A stretch of 64,000 nucleotides of DNA from Anaeramoeba flamelloides (taxonomy: Eukaryota; Metamonada; Anaeramoebidae), in assembly GCA_027625915.1 (NCBI GenBank), contig JANTQA010000063.1:4793501-4857500 (forward strand), given 5' to 3'. A program made the position numbers and the translations under genes. Shown in pieces: positions 26,210-42,700 of this stretch (position 1 is its first letter; each line of letters begins with the position of its first letter). The notes beneath the pieces were generated by a model. It did not search any database and had not been told where the DNA came from. It was given only the letters and a program-made list of their open reading frames with translations.

Positions 26210-26989
26210 GGATATTTTTTAATTTGGTCATGTAAATGATATAATATTTTTTTTACTTTAATATTTTAATTATTTTTATTCTCGTCTATTTTCTTTAGTA
26301 AATTTTCTTTGATTATTCCTTTCTCACATTAAATAAATTTCAAATTTTCTTTCAAAGACTAAACAATATTTTCCATATAATGATAATTTGGAAATAAGTA
26401 ATAGGATAGTTGAAGTAAAGTTACATTAAATTAAGACCAATAAATGTTCTTGTTGATTTATTACACAATAACTTTTTATTAATTCAATGATTTACAAAAT
26501 CATAACTATTAAAAAAACGTAAAAATTTAATAAAAAAAGTGGATGTTTTATTAATTTTAATAAAATTCTAATTTAATTATTAAATAAATAAGCAAAAACA
26601 AATTTATTGTAATAAATTTTTGAGTGCAATTTATTGAAATATAATTTAATTGACTTTTTAAAAAAAAACATTTTATTGTTTTTTGTTGATATTTAGAGGA
26701 TTTTTTATTTATAAGTTCATTTGGAATTTTATTTAATAATCATCAAATTAACTTTTTTGGGTAATTAATTGAATACTTTTTGAAATTTCTAAACAACATT
26801 TTTACAATAAGATATGGTATAATTGATTTGGAGTGCCTTATTTTCTTCAAAAAAGAATCCTTAAAATCATTTCTCGAACTAAAAACATACAAACTTTAAT
26901 AAAAACGAGAGTGGGGTATGCCCTAGTGTAATAGACACACATATCAAAAAAAAAAAGAAAATCAAAAATAAATTCAAAAATAGATCAAG

Positions 26990-27900
26990 GAAAAAAAAAC
27001 CATTTATAGTTTATTCTTCTCTACAATATTTTATATAAATCCTTCTTCTTTACTTGATTAGAATTTTTAAATTCTTTAATGGAAATAACTTTTGTTTGGA
27101 AAATTTTATATTAACAAATTACTTCCAATTTTATAAGAAATTTCTAAAAGTGAATTTTAATATCCTTTTTTCATTTAATTCATCTAATTGAGATTTTGTT
27201 CAAGAAAATAGGATATTTTAAAATGCCTCTTCAAGAAATAAATTTATATAGAGAGTATTAGTTTGATTTTATAATTATTTATTTTCAATCAAAATGAAAA
27301 CACAAAAAAATTCTGAATTCATAATTGAATTATTTTCAAAATTTTTTCTTTTATTTTGGATTGAATCTTTTGTAACTGTTTTCCAGGTTCCTAGAATTTA
27401 ACACTTCTATTTTTATCTTTTTAATAGTACTCTTTGTTTTGGTTTTGTTTCAGTAAAATATTTGAAAATTGAATTTTGAAAGTTAAATTTGTAAAAAAAT
27501 TCTTGGTAAAATAATAATAAATAGTAATGAGACGAGAATTTAATAGTAATGAATAGTTTGTGTTCATTCAGTCAAATTCAGAAGATTAAGAAAATATAGG
27601 AAAAAATAGGCCCCTGTCAATTTTTTTTTTTTTCATCAATCTTGATTTCAAAAAATTGACTTTGAAAAAATGATCTTTCGTGTTTGGTCTTCTGAAAGAA
27701 AAGATTTATTTTTTCCAATACACACCTTTTTGAGTCTATTTTTTTGGATTACTCTTTGATTTAATTACAAGGATTTGTATAAACACATTTCTCCATTCCA
27801 AAACCTTATTTATATTACAAAAAATATAATCAAAAAAATTATCTCAAAAAATTAAAGATTCAAAACCGATTTGATTTGACTCTTTTCACAAATATAGTTA
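26990..27900 (+). repeat. Dispersed repeat B, copy 3
   Basis: Aligns over almost its whole length with 3860-4700: TTCTTTACTTGATTAGAA, CTTTTATTTTGGATTGAAT, AATAATAAATAGTAATGAG, GATCTTTCGTGTTTGGTC and CATTCCAAAACCT occur in the same order and spacing. Confidence 0.7.
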
Positions 27901-28369
27901 TGAATTACATTTTAAATACAAAGCTCCAATATCTGATTAACACCCACAAAGTTTCTGAAGTAAGGTTGTTGCAATTAAAATTTTTAAAAATGGAAAAATG
28001 AAAGTTTTACTGACTGAAAAGATTTGAAATTTTGTTGTTTTCCTTATCCTCTGTTCTTGTTGTTAGGAAAAAATTTTACTGTTGTAATAACTACTTTAAA
28101 ATTTGATCACTGAAAACAATTGAAAAGGTTGTGGAGATACACAGTAGAATAATATAGAAAAATAACAAAAGAATATTTTTGAGTTTGATCAAAACACAAA
28201 GTTTCTAATAATCAAAAAATCTTGAAAGACACGATTAAGTGAGTGTATCAAACCTACACGAAAGAATGTTACTTAGAACAAGGAAAGCAAAAACTGTTTA
28301 ATTTCAAAATTCAAACCAATTTCCAAAATCATTTTTGTTATTTACTCGAAAATAAACGATTCAAAAATC

Positions 28370-28891
28370 ATGGTTCTTTTTTCCAACAAAAACTTTTCAA
28401 AAACTGTAGAGGTCTTCTTTTTGATCTTTCTAATAATTACCTCTTTTTGTTCGGGTTTTCAAATCAATAAAAAAGAAAAAACAAAAGGAAGTGTCAAAAT
28501 AAAGAATTCCAACAAAATGCAAAAAAAGAACACAAACCAATTTTGGAAAAGTGTCAACAAGAAATTTGACAAGTCTCACAAATTGGTGTCTGCTGTGGAC
28601 TCCTTATTCGCTATCGTTCAATGCTTGCTAACAATATTTTTGCTTCCCATTTTTTTCTTTCTCAGGTATTTATGGAAGAAGCTAATCCAAAAAAGAGACC
28701 CAGAAGATGTGTTGAATAACATTGAGAGCTTGCTAGTTGAACAAATTGACACTCAAAAAAAACTTTTAAGGATCATTTCTCAGTATGATTTAAATAATCG
28801 TCAGCCAACAGACAATTCCAATTTATCAAAAAAATTTTCAGATGGACACGTTCCGAGGTATTCATCTGAGAAATACTCAGATGAGCAGTAA
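28370..28891 (+). CDS. Small membrane protein with signal-like N-terminus, unknown function
   Basis: An intronless 173-residue frame from an ATG at 28370. Residues 15-29 (VFFLIFLIITSFCSG) form a short hydrophobic segment after a basic N-terminus, as in a signal peptide or anchor. Residues 30-70 are Lys/Asn-rich. A second, stronger hydrophobic stretch lies at about 75-98 (VDSLFAIVQCLLTIFLLPIF), followed by RYLWKK. The remaining 75 residues are predicted soluble, with a short amphipathic helix (LNNIESLLVEQIDTQKKLL) and a Ser/Asp/Tyr-rich tail. An alternative start at Met50 would keep the main membrane helix. Codon composition in the second half is clearly richer in G+C than the flanks, which favours a real gene. 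I recognise no family. Confidence 0.65.
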   Translation: MVLFSNKNFSKTVEVFFLIFLIITSFCSGFQINKKEKTKGSVKIKNSNKMQKKNTNQFWKSVNKKFDKSHKLVSAVDSLFAIVQCLLTIFLLPIFFFLRYLWKKLIQKRDPEDVLNNIESLLVEQIDTQKKLLRIISQYDLNNRQPTDNSNLSKKFSDGHVPRYSSEKYSDEQ

Positions 28892-30039
28892 CGAAGAAGA
28901 TGTGCTTATTTGAAATCTAGATTTTTTTAATTGGAAATCAAAAACAAAACAAAAAACAATTTCTCAGATTGAAGAAAAAAAGAAGCTAATTCATTTCTTT
29001 TAAAAAGTCAAGACTAGTTCAAGGTATTGTCCTTACACGAAACAAGTATTGAAGAAAATAAGAAAATTTAAAGATCAAAAATACGCTCAACAAACCAACA
29101 GCCCAAAAAATCAAAATGTGTTGAATTAGAGTAAAAATAGTTATCTGGTGACTCTTTTTGTAAAAATAAACAGAATAAAAATTTTCATTCAGCTTTTCAG
29201 AAAAAAGGTTTAGAAGATCATTGGAACATTTAAACTCTTTAGTTTATTAAAACAGTTTGTGCTTTGAATCAAGTTTTTAGAATCGGTGGGGCTTTAATGG
29301 TTTATTTTAATTCTTGGGGCTTTGATTCCCTTCTTGTTATTTTTTTTAAAAAGTTGGACGAAAAATTTTGTTTAATTTATTTTTCAGACAACCTTAAACT
29401 TCAAAGAGTGAACCAACACCACCCCAGCACACAAGTCAGGTAGTCTAAGTCACACATTTTAAAACTTTTATCACTCGCTTTATAAAAAGATCTACATTTT
29501 GATTTTGGTATTTATTTGCTATAATCAAAATAAATATTTAAATAATACAACTGAAAAAAACTTCACAAATAGAATAATTCAGATCCCTTAACGACATGAA
29601 TTTGTTTAGATAAGTGATTTTACATAATTAATGTATTTCTTGTTTAGAAATAGAGTTTGAAGAAAATTTAAATTAATATTTTTTTTAAATTAATTTTTTT
29701 TTCCTCATCAACATAAATAAAATTGAAACCCCCATTTTTTTTTACTCTTGTATCCTTTTTTTTTTTTTTAATTTTTTCAATTATTTAAACCACAATGAGT
29801 AAATTTCTTTTTCTTGTAAAGTTCATGGATGAAAAAAAAAAAAATCATGATGTTTTTTCATAAAAAAATACTGTAGTTAAAATAATCCATATAGAGTCTT
29901 TTAATCAGTTTTTTAAAATAATAAATGAGTTCCTTTTTTAGAGCAGGCCTATTAATTAAAGTATGAAAGAAACCTGAAATAAAAAAGGAAAGGATTTGTT
30001 TTGATTTCATAAAGTATTGATTATTTAATAAAATGAATT

Positions 30040-30310
30040 CTAAAAAATGAAGTACCAAATGATAAAAATTATCTCCAAAAAATATATTTAATTTTTAAGA
30101 TAAATTTTGAGATCATCACAAAAACATAATCAAATAAAAACTAAAAAAAAATTGAGAAAATTACAAATCAATTTATAATCTCTCGATCATCAATTCAAAA
30201 TTTACTTATCATAACAAGGAGTCTGCCTTCAAAATTTATTTTGTATTTAGATATACTAATGGGGACTTAATTGTTTATTTCATTGGAACAAGAGAGAAAA
30301 AAAGATAGTG
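30040..30310 (+). repeat. Third, diverged copy of the LINE-leader repeat
   Basis: Similar to 53878-54120 and 54945-55172: TATCTCCAAAAAATA, CCTTCAAAATTTATTTTG, AGATATACTAATGGGG and TTGGAACAAGAGAG occur in the same order. It is not followed by reverse-transcriptase sequence. Confidence 0.5.
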
Positions 30311-30439
30311 GTTTTATTCTGAAAAGTTGGTTTTTATATTTTGGGCAGGTTTTTTGTTGATATATGTAAAATAAAAATTTTGTTAAAAAAAGTTTTATAA
30401 TTGTAAAACTAGAACCCTTATTTTTTCAAAAACACTCCA

Positions 30440-30720
30440 AAATTCAATTTTTTCTGATAGATTGATACTGATAAATTACAATTTATGTTTGGGAATTTTT
30501 ACTTGATTTTCCTTTTTGAAATTTTTATACTCAACTTCGAATAAAGCATTTAATGAAGTTAAGTGCTAAGAAACTCTGTAAAATTAGTTGTTCTTCAAAA
30601 TATTCTTTGTACTGGACTCATCGATAAGAAATAGTTTGAAAATTTATAAAAATGGAATTTGAAATAAAAATTTTTTGAAATTTATTAGAATTTATCAGTA
30701 TTATTCATAAAAAGTCACAA
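30440..30720 (+). repeat. Dispersed repeat C, copy 3 (weak)
   Basis: Shares the GATAAATT block and the terminal GAATTTATCAGTATTATTC block with copies 1 and 2. The middle is poorly conserved. Confidence 0.4.
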
Positions 30721-31664
30721 ATATACTCCCATTTAACAGATAAAAAAATCTAATTATAAAGCAAGAATTATTTGTTATTATTGTTATATTGATTAAATAT
30801 TCTAAATATACCAATTTGATCCATTTCATTAATGTAAAAATTGAAAATAATACATAAATCAGTAAAAGTAATAAATAAAAGAACTGGAAAATATAAGTAT
30901 AATTCATTTTGATACCCCTTTAGATAAATACTAAATTTATTCAAAAACATCTAGTAAGATAATTTTTTTTTTTTTTTTTTTAATTATTGACTAAAAAGAT
31001 AGTTTGGTTAACTTTAGATCTTTCCTTTAATAATTATTAGAATAGTAGATTTCAATTGCTAAAATTTAAGGTTTTCTCTTTTACAAAAATATTTTCCTAA
31101 ATTTAATATTAATTTAAAATAATAAGATATTTTATTCAACTTTAAATATATTCCAATATTTTAAATTGAGAAAAATGAGTTTTATTTAAAAAAGGCAAAA
31201 TCGAAATTATTTTTATATTTTTGATATTAATTTAGTCTTAATTTTTCCAATTTATGATTTTTTTTTATTTCTACATTCACGAGAGGGAGAAAAAGGATAG
31301 GTTTAGAATATTTAATCAATATAATAATTATATTACCTAAAGACTACTCTATAATTATGTTTTTATCAGTTTAATGTGAGTATATTTTTGATTTTTTATT
31401 CATATCTTCAATTGAATAAAAAAATGGAATTACCTATGTTTTTGAATATTTCAGGGTAATAATTGGGACTGTGAAATGACTTTTGTAATCTGGCAATCAA
31501 AGATTACATAAAAAAATTTTTAAGAAAAATAAAGAAAAAGTTTTTAAAAAGTGAAAATTTTTAGATTTTTTTTTTGTTCCTTAGGGTATATTTTTGTTAT
31601 AACAATCATAAAACCTTATATATATTTATCCACTTTTAGTAATTTTCAAAATTTTGGCATCTTT

Positions 31665-31815
31665 GAATTCTACCTGGAAATTGGGACAAAATTTGATATT
31701 TCCACAAAAGATAACTGTTTGAATAGATTTTTACATTTTGGTCGAAGAAACTTTGTTGTCTATTCAATCAAGTGAATTTTTTCAAAAATTCCAAAAAACT
31801 CGAAATTTTGAATTA
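31665..31815 (+). repeat. Left arm of a 2 kb inverted repeat
   Basis: From GAATTCTACCTGG to AAATTTTGAATTA, about 150 bp. Its reverse complement recurs at 33575-33724 with roughly ten differences by eye, hence about 93% identity. The spacer is about 1.76 kb. The arms could be terminal repeats of a DNA element or two inverted copies of one exon. Confidence 0.85.
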
Positions 31816-32071
31816 ATAGCTGGGTGGTACTCAATGAATCCAAAATATTGAATAAAAAAAACCAACTTTTTGTTTTGGTATTTGTGATTATATTATTTAC
31901 TAAATCATTAATAAATTTTTCTTTAGAGAAAATACACAATTCTTTTCTTTTGATATTTTTTGCAAAGTAAACAAATAAAGATTTCATCAAGGATAGTATT
32001 TATTTATCTGGAAAGTATCCAATTTCATCAAATAAGAAGTAATTATTAAACTAATCACTCAGTGGTATGAA

Positions 32072-32094
32072 ATATATATATATATATATATATA
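32072..32094. repeat. (TA)n microsatellite
   Basis: About eleven TA units within the spacer of the 2 kb inverted repeat. Confidence 0.9.
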
Positions 32095-32170
32095 AGAAAT
32101 ATCTTCTTGGTTTTATTTTTTAAGGGTTATGTTAAAAATGTTATTTAATTAATAACCAAAAAAAATACAG

Positions 32171-32413
32171 GATATGATGAAATCTTTATCAAGCAACAAT
32201 AAAGATTCATCAATCGTGATTATTCTTCTCAAATCTAGACATCGTAGAAAACCCGGATATTTAAAAATAACAGGAAAATACGACACCTTGCTATATTCAA
32301 TAAAATCTCAAGATGTGTACAAAAATCAGGATAAAGGTCAAAATATTGTTAGAAAAATTAAATTACGTTATAATAGTTGTTGCTCTTTGAAATTAATTCA
32401 ACGATATTGTTAA
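32171..32413 (+). pseudogene. Coding-like fragment inside the inverted repeat
   Basis: After an acceptor-like ATACAG, the frame reads DMMKSLSSNNKDSSIVIILL, then RHRRKPGYLKITGKYDTLLY, to a stop at 32411-32413. Residue mix and G+C are above background, but the frame is short and no family is recognised. Position between the two inverted arms suggests it belongs to the same insertion or decayed gene. Confidence 0.3.
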
Positions 32414-33574
32414 ATAGAAAAATGTTGATTGATCAAGAAACAAATCCTTTAGAAAAATGGTTATTCTTTTCAAAAGCAACAAAAAATATTCTTGATACAA
32501 TCAAGGATAAGATCAAAGATTTTCATTTTATTTTCTTTTTTTGATTTGGTTTGACAAATTGATCAATCCTTTTAGATCTAAAAACGTAATAATAACAAAG
32601 ACAAATAAATATTTTAACCATTTAATCATTGTGTTATAAATTATTTTGAATAAATAGTCTTCTAACGCAAATCAACACTTCACCTGTTCTTTAACGAATG
32701 TTTTCTTGGGTATACACTATTTTCATTATTCTCATAAAGCTGATTGGAGATGTATCACATTTCAAAAGTTTTCACAACAACCTATGGAAATTATCACCTA
32801 TTATTAAGATTTTTTGTACATTTGTTTTATTCTTGTTATTCTTCTTCATTCTCTTATCTTCATATTGTAGAGAAAACACAGCATGAGTTTAGATGTTTTT
32901 TTTTTTTGATAAGTCACGAATATGAAGAAAAATTCCTCTTTCTTCTTTTTGGTTATTTAACTTTTAAGGTAATAACCTCATTTTTAAAAATAATATATCT
33001 TATTATATATCCAAGTAAATTGTTCAAATGGATGATTATTTGTTTAATCATAAAATTCACACAAGGTTTGACAACAGTTAAAAAATAATAATGAAAAGAG
33101 AAAAAAACTTTTTCTTCCACTTCAAAAAAAATATCAGGCCTTAAATAAAGTTAAATGTGTTTCTGACCTTTCAACCATTTGAAGATACTTTGAAAACTTT
33201 TTCTAAACATTTTTCATCATTTTTAAAAAGGAAGCTTTAAAAAATTCTCAAGGCTTGGTAAAAGTAAAGAGATTATTTTAAGGTTTGATTTCAAAATTAT
33301 AATTTTTTTATCACAATTTTTATTTTATTGCGGTAATATGGATATTCCCAATTTTTGTGATAATCTGCCATAAAGTAGCACTAGTCACAATTTTTTAATA
33401 TTTTCAATAATTAATTGTTAATTTTGTACGAATATATGTTATCAAAAAAACTTTAAATAAAAAAGAACAAAAAATTTTTCTTTCTTTAATACCAGCTGTC
33501 ATAACTTAAAAAACATATCAAAAATCTGGTGTTTTTGTTCTGTGTTTCGGATTCATTCTGAAGTACCAATCCCT

Positions 33575-33724
33575 TAATTCAAAATTTTGAATTTTTTGGA
33601 ATTTTTGAAAAAATTCACTTGATTGAATAGACAACAAAGTTTCTTCGATCAATATAAAAATCTATTCAAACAGTTATACTTTTGTGGAAATATCAAAATT
33701 TGTTCCAATTTCTAGGTAGAATTC
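33575..33724 (-). repeat. Right arm of the 2 kb inverted repeat
   Basis: Reverse complement of 31665-31815. The run TTCACTTGATTGAATAGACA and the neighbouring CAACAAAGTTTCTTCGA are shared exactly. No clear target-site duplication was found just outside the arms. Confidence 0.85.
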
Positions 33725-33989
33725 GAACATATTTTAATTCTTGAAATTTTAAATTGTTCCATAATACTGCTTAGGGATAATTCTAAATAATTTTAAAAGT
33801 GTTTTTTGTTTTCTTTTAATGATCCTATTGAAACTGATACAAAGTGTTTTAATAAACAAACAGAATTGGTTAAGAAATTAGGAATTGTGAGAATAAACAA
33901 TAAACAAAAAAAGTTGTGCAGTTTAATTTGAATTCTCTTGAATAATAGTGCAAAAAAATGAATTGAATTAAAGCAAATTTGAAATCCAA

Positions 33990-34220
33990 AAACTATGAGT
34001 CTCTGTTTTTTTATTAGACTGTTGAGACAATTGTTCCTTTCAAAATTAATATCAATTCTAAATGCGAATTTAAAAATACCAAAACTCGTAAAAAAGTAAT
34101 TCAATTGGATGTCGATGAAACAAAAAAGAGTTCAAAGGAAGTAAAATTGATGAACAAAGATATTCAGGTTGTGATATGGAAATTCAATTTGTATTCTTTC
34201 ATTATCAGAATGATTTTGAA
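33990..34220 (+). pseudogene. Decayed coding-like segment related to the inverted-repeat arms
   Basis: Plus-strand codons read TVETIVPFKI, then CEFKNTKTRKKVIQLDVDET, then KKSSKEVKLMNKDIQVVIWK before a stop, with stops upstream in the same frame. In the reverse strand, 34095-34025 matches the left arm at 31650-31730 (TTTTGGTATTTTTAAATTC against TTTTGGCATCTTTGAATTC). It therefore looks like an older member of the sequence family that also makes up the two arms. The family itself is not recognised. Confidence 0.35.
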
Positions 34221-34790
34221 TGATTTATCATTTCAATAGAAATGAACAAGATTCATCTAGTCACCTAATATTGGTCTCAAATTTTTAACTGTCAAGAAGT
34301 TGAAATAATAACTGAGAATCTGAATGGTTTCCTCACAAAAAAAAAAAGATAAAGATTTTAAAATTGAAATGAGTGGTCTAATTTCTTTCCACAATCATAG
34401 GAATTGAAATTGAAGTGAAAATTCTGACATTAGTGTTTGCAAAAAAAGCATCCAACAATCTTTTAGAAAAAACCAAAATGACATTTTAAAAGTGTAAAAT
34501 GAAAATGATGATGGATGAAACAAGAGTCTTTTGAATATGATGAACTCTCTTATTTTTCTCATTATAGCTAAAACTATTCAACGATTCTTTTTTAGAGACT
34601 TTGATAGGAAAACAGATTAAAATTTAATTGATCAAATTCTTTATAATTAATCAATTTTTAGTACAGACTTTTGAAATGCAGAGATTGAAACAAAACGGAT
34701 AAAAAACAACAGGAGATAAAATAAAAAAGAACTTAAAAATTCAAAATCATCAAAACCTTTTTCATTATTTTAATAATTCAAATTTATTTA

Positions 34791-39769
<4,979 letters not shown>

Positions 39770-42700
39770 TTTCTGAACTTCTTTGTTCCTAAATTTTGTC
39801 CATTAACACAATTTTCTTATTTCTGCATTTAAAATAAAATTAAAAATTTTCAAAGCAAAAATCACAGAAACTTCTATCCAAAATAAAAGTTTTATTAAAA
39901 AGGAAAAAGAAAAAAGAAAAAGAATAATAATAATAATAATTCTTTAATTAGTGCTCACAAACTCTTTTATTGATTATAAATTGTTTTTAATTATTTATTT
40001 ATTTTATTATTACATTGTAGAGAATAACAATCAAATTCATAAATAGATTTATAATTTTTTTTTACATAATATCCTAATTTATGAATAAAAACATAAGATT
40101 TATTCTTTATTTTAATAAAAATAAAACCCTTTTATTCAACTTTTTTTTCATCTTAATTTTTTTGAAATTTCTACAAAATAATACAAAAGAATGTATTTTA
40201 TTTAAGAGTTTTTCTTATTTCCTAAAAAAAAAATATTGATCTTTGATTATGATTTTTAAAAAATAAAATTAAACCAAATTTTCATTCAAATATTTGGAAT
40301 AAACAAATAAAAAAAGATACATATAATTATATAGGTTTTGTTAATTTATAAAAGAATGTAACTATTGTGAAAAAAAATTGTTATTATATTAAATGGAAAT
40401 ATTAAAAAAATAATAATTGGCATTAGTCAAAATAATAAAAATCACCAGATTTTAATCTCGATTAGAATTCTTATTAACAACAAAAAACCTAGTAAAGTTG
40501 ATCTTTTTGACAAATGTTTTCAATTATTTTTTTTAGTATTTCTAAAAAAAAATAAATTGTCTAGCTTTTTTTGACAATGTAACACTTTTGTTGCATAAGA
40601 ATAATCAAAAAAGAGAAATCAAAATATAAATATAAATAAAAATTATTTTGGGATTAGAGTTTCATTTTATCTCAAAAAGATTTTTTCTAAAATCTAAATG
40701 AAAAAATATTTTTCCAATTTATTATTAAAGTTATAATAGTTTTAGATTCTTTAAAAATGAATTTTTAGAATCCAATCAACAATTTCCAATCTTGATAATT
40801 TGTGGAAATAAAATCAGACTTTATGAAAATTTCAAAAATTAACAATTAAAAGTTTTAATGTTTAGTTTACTTTTATGTAATGAATTCAAATTTATTTTTT
40901 ATATTATAATCGGTCAATAGTAAATATACATGTTAACTTCCCCAGTAAGTAATCCCCTTTAATATATAATAATAACTCCAAAAATTGTTAGAAAGATTAT
41001 TAAAATACAATATCTAAAAATACTGAAATCTTTAAACCATCAATTATTATATTTATGTTAATAAAAAAAACTTAAATCAGAGTAAAATCTCAAAATTCTG
41101 TAATTTTTATTTTTTTGTTATTCATGAGGAGGGTTTTCAAATCCATCATATTATCTTTTTTTTTTTTTTTTTTAATTTTAAAATTAAAATAATCTCAAGA
41201 ATAAGAGAAATTTAAAAATCCACCTCATGTATTACAACAAAAAATAATTTTTTATTTGAATTCTGTTATCCCGATATACATATTATTTTTCAAGGACAGT
41301 GCAATTCTAGATAAACTGATTGCAATCTTCAATATTATTCGAATAATTTATTTTTTTCCATTTTCCCTTGATGAATCTTCTTTATAACAGAAAGAAGAGT
41401 CACAAAGAAAAAGACCAAGCTGTTACTTACTAATATCGAATCCCAATCAAATTTTGTGTAACTTGAAATTAAAAGTAAAATAAATAAAAGCAAAAAATGT
41501 ACAAGGGTTTAAGGCAAATAAGATCAAAAAGAAAAAAGAAAATTAAAACAATTAAAAAATGATCCTCAAGTGAATATTCATGATCAATAATTGGTTTTAA
41601 TTATTAAATTGGTGAAAAGTATCTTGACTATGATTTTGGACCTTCTCAATTATAGAAAACATTAGTTTTTTTGTTTTGAATATAAACCAATTGCTTCTTA
41701 CAAAATCTTTTTAAATTTCTTTCTTTTTCAATTTCTTTCTTTTTTTCTTTTTTCTTTTTCCTTTTCAATTTTTTGCTTTTGTTTTTTAAATATAAAACAA
41801 AATAAGCTATACATTTTCTTGAATAATCATGAAATATATGATTATAGGCTCAAATTCCTCAAGATAAATTTAAGTAAAAGTTTATTTAGAGGATATTAAT
41901 TACCCCTTCAATAGGGATCTGTCAAAAATTCCCGAAAATCCCTGAAAATCGATAATACAAACTTTTTAACCACTAAAAAACACTTTTTAAAAGAACTTCA
42001 CAATAATCTAGTACCAATATACCCAGTTTAATTGTAAAATTGGAGTTTTATTGTAGAATTTTTTTATTTCTGATAATATAAACAATTTCTAAAAATTACA
42101 AATTTCGAGGAATAATATTCAACAAATTTTATGTGTAAAAGAATTGGTATCTTAGAATGGCATGAAAATTGTTGATCATAACTAAATTGCATTAAATAAG
42201 GAATGAAAACATATTAGTAATGACAATTTCTCATTGTGTATCATTACACCCAATTTTAAAATCTAGATTCAATCCTAAAATAACTGATAAATATCTATTG
42301 CGTACATACTCATACCCTAGGTGGCCAAAACCAAACTGGATTTAAAATACAACCCATAAAAGATATTGGTTTAATCTAACAAAAACCATTCCATCTAACC
42401 CAAAAATGCCCTGATATACATATTACTGAATTTAATAAGTACTAAAATACTCCAATATCATCAAAGGGTACCAAAAAAAAGTAAAATTTTCCAGGGTTTA
42501 CAGAAAAAAATTCAAAAAAATTTTTTTTTCTTTCTATAAAATTTTTAGTTTACCATAAACAATCTCTGAACTTTAGCGTTTGTTAAAATTTCTTCAAAAG
42601 GTGTTTTTAAATGGATAATTTTTTTTTTTTTTTTTTATTTTTTTTTTTTTTGGGGGGATTTTTGATAATAAAGTATAATTGGAATATTTCAAACAATACT

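Larger units (their letters stand above)
22919..28369. other. Intergenic, repeats and one doubtful small frame
   Basis: No firm gene in 5.4 kb. Contents are a TA/CATA microsatellite at 23140-23246, long homopolymers, a doubtful frame at 25495-25842, hairpin element F2 (25862-26209) and repeat B copy 3 (26990-27900). The final 450 bp is less repetitive and may contain the promoter of the membrane-protein gene at 28370. Confidence 0.55.
28892..34790. other. Long intergenic region with an inverted repeat and gene relics
   Basis: No intact gene is supported in 5.9 kb. Contents are a possible small exon at 29391-29439, a leader-repeat copy at 30040-30310, repeat C copy 3 at 30440-30720, an inverted repeat at 31665-33724, coding-like relics at 32171-32413 and about 33990-34220, and a TA microsatellite at 32072-32094. 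Confidence 0.55.

Noticed and set aside
32698-33088. Overlapping hydrophobic plus-strand frames resembling small membrane proteins
   Set aside because: Phe/Leu/Ile richness is what T-rich DNA gives in any frame. Two overlapping frames look equally good and neither has coding-like composition.
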